13,003 nt of DNA from Lachnospiraceae bacterium (GTDB taxonomy: Bacteria; Bacillota; Clostridia; Lachnospirales; Lachnospiraceae), in contig DOVG01000267.1 in NCBI GenBank assembly GCA_003520205.1, positions 1 through 13,003 of the forward strand, in the 5' to 3' direction. Both the position numbers and the translations under genes were made by a program. Shown piece after piece: positions 10,901-13,003 of this stretch; position 1 is the stretch's first letter; every line of letters starts with the position of its first letter. Under the pieces are notes generated by a model, which saw only the letters and a program-made list of their open reading frames with translations, was not told where the DNA came from and ran no database searches.

Positions 10901-12132
10901 GTATCGTAACTGATGGTAAGAATAAGGATGTATTCACATTTATAGCAAACAGACTGGATGATAAGGGCTCTGTAGATGTGAGCGCTGCACCTGTTCTTGG
11001 CACCGTCAAGGATTCAGATGGAAATATCGAATTTGAAGATATTTACTTCACAGAGGCTGATGTAGATAAGACTTACACCTATGAGATAACAGAGGTTGTA
11101 CCAGATGAGGTTAAGGAAAAGGGCGTTAAGAATGAGGATGGAAGTTATACTTATAAGGGTATAACTTACAGTATTGAAAGCTTTAAGGCTTATATAAAGA
11201 TAACTGATAATAATGATGGTACGCTTAATACAGAAGTATCTTATGGCGAGAGTGAAGCCCTGGCAAAGAGTGACAGCAATATAGTATTTGTAAATAAATA
11301 TAATGCTGAAGGAAAGATTACACTTACTGGTAAGAAGTCTGTTGAGAATGCGAAGAAATTCCTTGGTGGCTTCGAACTGGCAGAAAAGATGTTTACATTT
11401 ACAGTGGCTGAGAAGTCTGATACACAGAAAGAAGCTGTTGCTACAGGCTATAATGATGCAGAAGGAAATATAATCTTTACTGACATTACATATGGACTTG
11501 AGGATATAGGTACTCACGAATATGTTATCACTGAGGACGAAAGTCAGAAGGTGGATGGAGTTCTTAACGATAAGTCAGAAATAACCGTAAAGGTTACTGT
11601 TACTGATGCAGGAGATGGAACATTAAATACTGAGGTGGTTTATTCTAAAGAAGACACTGAGGTAGAAAGTGTACAGTTTACTAATAAAGCTACTGAAGTA
11701 AACTTCAGCAAGGTTGATGAAAAAGGCAAGAGTCTGAAGGGCGCTACCATCGTTATACTTGATGAGAAGGGCAAGGAAATATACAGATATAAGTCTGGAA
11801 AGTCTGTTGAGACGATATATGGTCTTAAGGTTGGAGTCAAGTATATAATGAGGGAGCTTAAAGCACCTAAGAAATATGAAATTGCCGACGATATAGAATT
11901 TACTATTGATGATGACGGTTCAATCCTTATAGGAAAACAGAGAACTGATGTAATTGAAATGGTAGATACTAAAGCTGCAGTTGTTACAGGACATAAGGAA
12001 ACTAAGCCTGCAGCAAATGCAAAGACAGGAGATAATACTATGCTTGGTCTTATCATGATAATGATGATGTTGAGTCTATGCGGAATAGTAAGTATCTTCA
12101 CATATAAGAAACGTAAGAAGGATCAGATCTAA
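1792..12132 (+). CDS. Giant LPXTG-like cell-wall-anchored adhesin with FctA/Spy0128 and Cna_B domains
   Basis: A 3446-residue secreted surface protein. Domains in order: signal peptide (1 to about 42); Lys-rich linker (44-95); unrecognised domain (96-262); second Lys/GDA-rich linker (271-303); ZU5-like beta domain (304-451); a head of about five DUF11 or fimbrial-isopeptide-like modules (464-1603); four SpaA/Cna_B-like domains (1605-2148); eight FctA/Spy0128-like repeats (2149-3302); a last SpaA-like domain (3303-3395); a sorting motif N-A-K-T-G-D (3409-3414); a hydrophobic anchor and KKRKK tail. Domains of these families form Lys-Asn or Lys-Asp isopeptide bonds that make rod-like, protease-resistant stalks. 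Cys is very scarce, which fits isopeptide rather than disulphide stabilisation. The inferred role is adhesion to host, plant fibre or other cells; the ligand is unknown. No sortase gene lies nearby. The start is supported by GGGGAG 8 bases upstream and by the signal peptide. The frame is intact throughout. Confidence 0.97.
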   Translation: MNKLFKKVAAVMAVSMCLSQVSVGMNIRSYDGDFRYVSRVDAASSGDAEVVTEEQTSEEVKVEDSKKDNESKKESKKDTSDNKKKEKKASKDTETLNELSISFDDILFTVQNADGSDFKKGDQLQIKSEKDVDDKNSYKKEYKEKAISSYIEKNGLEAKLRKDVESRFYDIIPFEPSVVHKDGSVTDSTKLKWKIEISRQGLVSGLDSETHKLLVFDFDVEKEANLKSDEDIQIQKNEEKSAYDLEFDSDAKYFALAIVADDIDKIGKDSFSDKEDKKNKSKKNKASAGDADIASEGDAQPADGVLKDGKILAEVAGIKVEVQDVNDVLPEGTSMIVKKLSDSEALDIANEVAGKTVDGVEIAQDAVGVDITFIDSDGNEFEPEDSVSVKIDIEDYRTLEVSDEVKSPGYDLIHVTNDGKNELVEGAEVSDSGASFEAKEFSPYVLAASRAGMNLLAAAPGDYVDYTSHLEAHQIVVDGKVMLGNGSETIDPEKDFGVELQFYLTFEDMVENGLKYSYKLPEHISIGDKGSDSSPLTLYNGSGVAIGTYFIKDDVIYVTYPGYYYDVTTKFNLDASWSDVEGRNEVEVKWEDGVDKFKIDNSDIIAEKESVKYQMVTDSSSPYMCYTEFMVTARTKTKAGAQGVSNIVLEDTMSNTKMVLYEDFYPGNKEFKVVVYDSDDQMVGEPKFYDKSDSDVTVTTTKDGNKTITKFTIKGLSLEQGQHLTVYYAGGIESSQRTTVMAEGDAFRNEAKFGYPYYNPETGKTENIYVSAKDEGYLSKDTEWLYKTVPNQNNIRFDTVGDETRTLAPYSVGLNTGMTEQIGGSSLQDKLSLSKANIDKGYTATYYAYNNDIYNKADYRPTLKTKTLSGEEATHNIEWLIVSQATYDKIAAHHSSSSKVQLDNFAADTALLAAIQNETGVAVNASNAWNYIFTVKDGMEFTWFSPKDTEPTSYTISYWASVDPRISAFTNGASLYFKTIFSTEPGDATPIVVNFATSKHNNGVYKGADDNYYVDYVIQFHMGPNSGGLEDWGLSDWFPSYEVTTASGGTVKVYDWLAGLSQSSLSMQDTEGYSNAAAVESAFDISTDSKDPEVKALVDRLRVGAMDMTWIALKEAPYYDRRNEEITGEMAAFTSKAENLLHNDTTEVYKAGSEAAMAGQFAANADVTGREGNGVRRSISTGDRFSIGGAIFFPGDLPDTLGKDGYTVTIKYTMMINPYLVDRLPSQLEKEGKTQIELNNRIAWFGEYTKYERNLATDAVGTRRTGDLRSAYSIGGALPDDAIDKYMTSPYDSSDDTMGYKIAVNEDGKLVAENQTYHIKDNLSLAGVYYKPGTLEVKDSEGKIVFTEISGHTQNSKYKGLVNFKKTTSDNESNSFDIALDNKNATFTNSTGKLDKLTVTYKIDVKEVVHDITSISNTASLTVEVPESGGVPAHEKIISSSDVKSSIAKALDKVLVAAPSESTQFRAKYKITVDPNSPNAKELKTIVDKITASSPQYFTLEDVFDENLALDLNSVKVYQILDNVSTDITKNCVNSYDSKNRKFSSRVKMTDKNATYRIEYDAIPQGINTNTLATISNKAKIVGTAVSEEKTQDEIYIYQYAGSASATDLRIRLRKYDEADITKKLQATFNLYKYAYTDTKENSANNIRTAEANSADGDWSKIDVKTGSVDGLVTSAETGEVELQNQTIGTSVVREIEYDTWYRLVETEAPDGYMESAPVYYYVMGDGRNKNMIPADAKGKYEIIIPAKNLNDEPPYIFVGNSKLQFSVLKVDQLSKSPLEGAKFAIYSDEGCTKLIKNGTSDSDGLVTFKDLTSVNLPGEVYLKETQAPSEYRANTNIYKVSFNEKGTITSVVNVNDDKDTLDVDTDKARVTFTNASIYTKVSVKKVLEDPDLQKTSEFAFVLNLRDASRNEIKDPVYAEKIDASGVATPVTGGYRSGTIFYLKHGETFSIPKLEGTIRYTASEVEDNAYKTSYRVISTTEEGTTGQDNNLKDGFKTDVVVEKGNESVVEFHNEKKVSLEFKKTVKREDGGDISIPIGHTVIIRSAWDGGNIYAKAKWNGLSYESTYLADDKMVFSTSDKNGNPIEGGFRITNFPINRTSWLYVAEENANIPGYTYKLAGSDNANPNGMWVNVPTWRDRKVNFVNTYVKAEASAEVKASKVMLGRALTADEFRFRLRMKQSEKYEYILAEKTSSANGLVAFDRIDYTLDYLKDSNGADINSRDMIYMIEEINDSETGVSYDPSRYYVKVTLKRTTDGMTASAPVYYTEDPEVNPSAKPLDGQPVFYNGYSATGRLSLKAGKEVEGGDADNGLFSFTVKEYESDYKTPVNGANGTNVVSEGNCPSVKKDKTEPETVSFGTISYQLESNISEHTTNADKVLGDHYYIVSENIPSDAVDNKKNGWTYDSSEIKIRVSVRDAGAGKLSVTVYDENGKEISEDSFKYSITFKNTYKAEGKANFNLQKILTGRTFNTTDKFTFTVDQIEPINKTIYSEVTSSDIKTVKKKVASATIEGVDNQYYLNAQSTDVKYTQDDIGKKYWYIIREDVPANAVNNKLNGIKYTDHFAIAYVDVIDNKNGTLSSQVNYFGQYNAQFVNEYKAEGNAVFDISKILTGRKLDKSVDNFTFKVDQIDASGSVINENVSTGTMKDFDGKADSKITFTPISYGEGDIGKTYYYKITENQPTGGKKDGVTYTADPVKATVSVTDNGNGTLKTTITYDKDIKSFTNKYEAEGSIVLKTEKLLNRMDLKAGMFEYELKENGKVLSTARNAADGSIVFAEIKYDLNDLGQKSYTISEVMPDDNEVSPGVYSYADGTMEYDSTIYTVVVDIKDNKDGTLAVDVTGATKDGREYKVDIPSTLEKSTAFVNTYIADTSVNIDIYKSLLNHAIDDTQKFSFTVTEYTDEDRTTVKKDGENDITYSAEAEKTEKGDAPKRITIPELKYELADEYAEIEKEGKAVHYYRVTEDIPEAAVTSDGKTTYNGTTYDTAGYDFTVTVNYDSDSGVMSADVNYDTETTIKNEYHAEGKATFTGKKVLEGRSIVTDGKNKDVFTFIANRLDDKGSVDVSAAPVLGTVKDSDGNIEFEDIYFTEADVDKTYTYEITEVVPDEVKEKGVKNEDGSYTYKGITYSIESFKAYIKITDNNDGTLNTEVSYGESEALAKSDSNIVFVNKYNAEGKITLTGKKSVENAKKFLGGFELAEKMFTFTVAEKSDTQKEAVATGYNDAEGNIIFTDITYGLEDIGTHEYVITEDESQKVDGVLNDKSEITVKVTVTDAGDGTLNTEVVYSKEDTEVESVQFTNKATEVNFSKVDEKGKSLKGATIVILDEKGKEIYRYKSGKSVETIYGLKVGVKYIMRELKAPKKYEIADDIEFTIDDDGSILIGKQRTDVIEMVDTKAAVVTGHKETKPAANAKTGDNTMLGLIMIMMMLSLCGIVSIFTYKKRKKDQI
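2077..2577 (+). other. Unrecognised N-terminal domain of the adhesin
   Basis: Residues about 96-262 form a charged, mixed alpha/beta-like segment (opening LNELSISFDDILFTV, ending DAKYFALAIV) that I cannot assign to a family. Highly charged Lys-rich linkers flank it on both sides (44-95 and 271-303), which marks it as a separately folding unit at the tip of the protein. Confidence 0.5.
2701..3144 (+). other. ZU5-like beta domain of the adhesin
   Basis: Residues about 304-451 contain VLPEGTSMIVKKLSD, AVGVDITFIDSDGNEFEP and a final FEAKEFSPYVLAA. This pattern, a charged beta domain ending in a F.S.YV strand, is common near the N-terminus of large surface proteins of Lachnospiraceae, often just after the secretion signal. 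The function is not known; it may link the tip to the head. The ZU5 comparison is by pattern only. Confidence 0.5.
3181..6600 (+). other. Adhesin head: five DUF11 / fimbrial isopeptide-like modules
   Basis: Residues 464-1603. I see five segments, each closing with a beta strand carrying an N-x-A type motif: FRNEAKFG (N749), FTNGASLYF (N971), NNRIAWFG (N1240), ISNTASLTV (N1417) and ISNKAKIVG (N1577). Such strand ends are typical of DUF11 and of the D2-type fimbrial isopeptide-forming domain. Module spacing is uneven (about 160 to 270 residues), and the 780-1240 stretch holds large Tyr- and Trp-rich insertions that could form a ligand surface. Module boundaries are by eye; the first part (464-601) resembles SD-repeat-type adhesive domains. 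Confidence 0.5.
6604..8235 (+). other. Four SpaA/Cna_B-like prealbumin-fold domains
   Basis: Domain one (1605-1763) has K1615, E1706 in LVETEAPDGY and N1761 in IFVGNS. Domain two (1764-1880) has K1770 in VLKVD, E1825 in KETQAPSEY and N1875 in VTFTN. Domains three (1881-2015) and four (2016-2148) are more divergent: three opens KVSVKKVLED and ends VEFHN (N2013); four has VAEENANIPGY and ends NFVNTY (N2145). The Lys, Glu and Asn positions match the isopeptide signature of pilin prealbumin-like domains. They join the head to the FctA stalk. Confidence 0.7.
8236..11697 (+). repeat. Array of eight FctA/Spy0128-like isopeptide repeats
   Basis: Repeats cover residues 2149-2293, 2294-2454, 2455-2600, 2601-2731, 2732-2871, 2872-3023, 3024-3174 and 3175-3302, lengths 128 to 161. 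Each opens with a Lys strand (for example QKILTGR, GKKVLEGR), has a Glu in a Y.I.E..P strand, and closes with F.N.Y, usually followed by A-E-G. The aligned triads are K2160/E2229 or E2230/N2287, K2301/E2388/N2448, K2462/E2543/N2594, K2608/E2678/N2725, K2739/E2794/N2865, K2879/E2963/N3017, K3031/E3101/N3168 and K3182/E3248/N3298. The repeats are well diverged. Such domains form self-generated Lys-Asn bonds in streptococcal pilins. Confidence 0.85.
11698..11976 (+). other. C-terminal SpaA-like domain with Asp for Asn
   Basis: Residues 3303-3395 read as a prealbumin-like domain: K3307 in NFSKVDEKG, LKGATIVILDEKGKEI, E3355 in MRELKAPKKYE and the closing strand VIEMVDTK. The usual Asn of the last strand is Asp (D3392), so any isopeptide would be of the Lys-Asp kind. 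It is the last folded domain before the wall anchor. Confidence 0.75.
12016..12132 (+). other. Sortase sorting signal and membrane anchor
   Basis: N-A-K-T-G-D (3409-3414) is an LPXTG-like motif in which Asn-Ala replaces Leu-Pro; cleavage would fall between T3412 and G3413. A hydrophobic segment rich in Met (MLGLIMIMMMLSLCGIVSIF, from 3417) and the positive tail KKRKK (3439-3443) complete the signal. NPKTG-type variants are known in Clostridia. No sortase gene is present in the window. Confidence 0.9.
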
Positions 12133-12142
12133 GATAAGATAA

Positions 12143-12159
12143 TTCTTATGTTATAAGAA
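12143..12159 (+). other. Small AU-rich hairpin after the adhesin stop
   Basis: TTCTTAT (12143-12149) and ATAAGAA (12153-12159) form a 7-bp stem with a 3-base loop, 10 bases after the stop codon and just before the main terminator. It has no T-run of its own. It may only protect the 3' end of the message. Confidence 0.4.
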
Positions 12160-12166
12160 CATAATA

Positions 12167-12206
12167 AACCCGGATGTGTCATATGACATATCCGGGTTAT
12201 ATTTTT
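12167..12206. terminator. Strong intrinsic terminator between convergent genes
   Basis: AACCCGGATGTGTCAT (12167-12182) pairs with ATGACATATCCGGGTT (12183-12198), 16 pairs with a single G-U, followed by TTATATTTTT to 12206. On the minus strand the same stem is followed by TTTATTATG, a weaker U-rich tract. It therefore ends the adhesin transcript and probably also the convergent transporter transcript. Confidence 0.93.
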
Positions 12207-12231
12207 AGGATACTATGGAATATAGGTGTCA

Positions 12232-12249
12232 AAGCATCTTCTGACGCTT
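12232..12249 (-). other. Hairpin just after the transporter stop
   Basis: Read on the minus strand, AAGCGTC and GATGCTT form a 7-bp stem with one G-U pair and an AGAA loop, 11 bases past the transporter stop. The plus-strand copy has an A-C mismatch, so the structure favours minus-strand RNA. No U-run follows, so it is an accessory 3' hairpin at most. Confidence 0.4.
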
Positions 12250-12260
12250 ATGTAAATGAT

Positions 12261-13003
12261 CTATATCAGATGTGTAAATACAGTCATAAGTATCGTTATG
12301 GTAGCTATAGATACCACTGTACTTATGGCAATGGCTGAGGAGAGAAGTTCAGTATCTTTGCCCATTTTCTCAGACTGAATAAGCGGAAGATTGCCTATAG
12401 GCATGGCAGCCATAAGAGTAAGTCCAAGTATAGTGATTGAGTCACGTCCCAGAGCTTTAAGTATGATGAATAGTGCTACTGGAACCAGTATCATTCGTAC
12501 AAGGACATATATCCAGATGCGGATATTTTTTATACCTTTCATGATGTTAGATCTTGCAATTCCAACTCCGAGAAGAGTCATGGATAAGAATACAGTTGCA
12601 TTTCCTATGAAGCTTATACTGTTTGCAATGATAGGTGGAAGTGTAATCTTAAACCAGAATACTATTAGGCTTATAACAGCCATGATAGTTCCCGGACTGA
12701 ATATATTCTTTATATTCATTTTTTCTTTTCCATTACTGAGAATTGTGATTCCGTGTGTATAGAAAAGAAGGCTGTACATAACATTACATATGATTACATA
12801 CAGAATGGCATTTTCCGGAAGTATGGCACGGGCAACAGGGATTCCGATGAAGCCTACATTTGTATAGACTGTCATAACATTGAACAGTGAATGGCTATCT
12901 TTATCAGTTTTTACGAGATATGGAAATATGAATCCAAGTATTACCAGACCGATATAGAAGACAGCACCCAGAAGGAGAGCCTTTAGAAGGTCGCTGTGAC
13001 TTG
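12261..13003 (-). CDS. AEC (auxin efflux carrier) family transporter, 5' end missing
   Basis: The frame stays open from the stop at 12261-12263 to the right edge, giving 246 complete residues; the Met at 12875 is internal. The family is about 300-320 residues, so roughly the first 60-70 are lost. Visible features are the conserved TNVGFIGIPVARAI segment, SFIGNATVFLSMTLLGVGIARS in the second half, and LMAAMPIGNLPLIQSEKMG near the end. Hydrophobic stretches suggest seven or so membrane helices in the visible part. AEC proteins are secondary carriers in the inner membrane; bacterial members move malate or other small carboxylates, but many are uncharacterised, so the substrate is not assignable. 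It converges on the adhesin gene and shares its terminator; nothing suggests a functional link. Confidence 0.92.
   Translation of the reverse strand, partial: SHSDLLKALLLGAVFYIGLVILGFIFPYLVKTDKDSHSLFNVMTVYTNVGFIGIPVARAILPENAILYVIICNVMYSLLFYTHGITILSNGKEKMNIKNIFSPGTIMAVISLIVFWFKITLPPIIANSISFIGNATVFLSMTLLGVGIARSNIMKGIKNIRIWIYVLVRMILVPVALFIILKALGRDSITILGLTLMAAMPIGNLPLIQSEKMGKDTELLSSAIAISTVVSIATITILMTVFTHLI

Noticed and set aside
11014..11517. Minus-strand open frame of 167 codons inside the adhesin gene
   Set aside because: It is a shadow of the FctA repeats; the translation is low-complexity Ile/Ser/Tyr-rich with no family features, and the plus frame is certain.
8236..11697. CRISPR-like or short tandem DNA repeat array
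   Set aside because: Periodicity is at the protein-domain level (128-161 residues) with strongly diverged DNA; there are no identical short repeats with spacers.
11640..12101. Minus-strand open frame of 153 codons opposite the adhesin C-terminus
   Set aside because: It lies antisense to the SpaA-like domain and sorting signal; no ribosome site or family features support it.
75..12132. MerR regulator as the direct controller of the giant adhesin
   Set aside because: The adhesin has its own extended -10 promoter with no evident MerR-type dyad in its spacer, and two genes lie between; adjacency alone is not enough.
12391..12762. Plus-strand open frame of 123 codons opposite the transporter
   Set aside because: It is the complement of clear AEC-family coding sequence.

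Overview
The window is AT-rich Gram-positive (Firmicutes) DNA. The best fit is an anaerobic Clostridia genome of the Lachnospiraceae, of the Butyrivibrio/Roseburia kind. This is an inference from four things: strong purine-rich Shine-Dalgarno sites, an LPXTG-like sorting signal of the N-A-K-T-G-D form, the mix of Cna_B/SpaA and FctA (Spy0128-like) domains in one giant secreted protein, and the low-complexity GDA-rich linkers. There are no rRNA, tRNA, CRISPR, transposase or integrase genes.

Layout. Positions 1-143 hold a strongly structured non-coding stretch: a nested hairpin (31-65), an 11-bp perfect inverted repeat (77-101) and a promoter. It may be a dispersed repeat. A MerR-family regulator with a GyrI-like effector domain follows (144-977). 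A four-helix small membrane protein of unknown function (1044-1460) and a 62-residue small ORF (1484-1672), possibly the remnant of a longer gene, lie close behind and probably belong to the same transcript. An extended -10 promoter and a leader of about 145 nt (1646-1791) precede the dominant feature.

That feature is one 3446-residue surface protein (1792-12132), about 80 percent of the window. It has a signal peptide, Lys/Asp/Ala-rich linkers, a large N-terminal head of DUF11/fimbrial-isopeptide-like modules, four Cna_B/SpaA-like domains, eight consecutive FctA/Spy0128-like repeats that all keep a Lys...Glu...Asn isopeptide signature, a last SpaA-like domain with Asp in place of the usual Asn, and a sortase signal with a Met-rich anchor. 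The likely picture is a cell-wall-anchored, covalently cross-linked adhesin in which a rigid stalk holds the head away from the cell. No sortase is encoded here, so anchoring must use an enzyme encoded elsewhere.

A strong hairpin terminator (12167-12206) separates this gene from a convergent AEC-family transporter on the minus strand (12261 to the right edge, 5' end missing). The regulator group, the adhesin and the transporter look like three separate transcription units; nothing in the sequence ties the MerR regulator to the adhesin.
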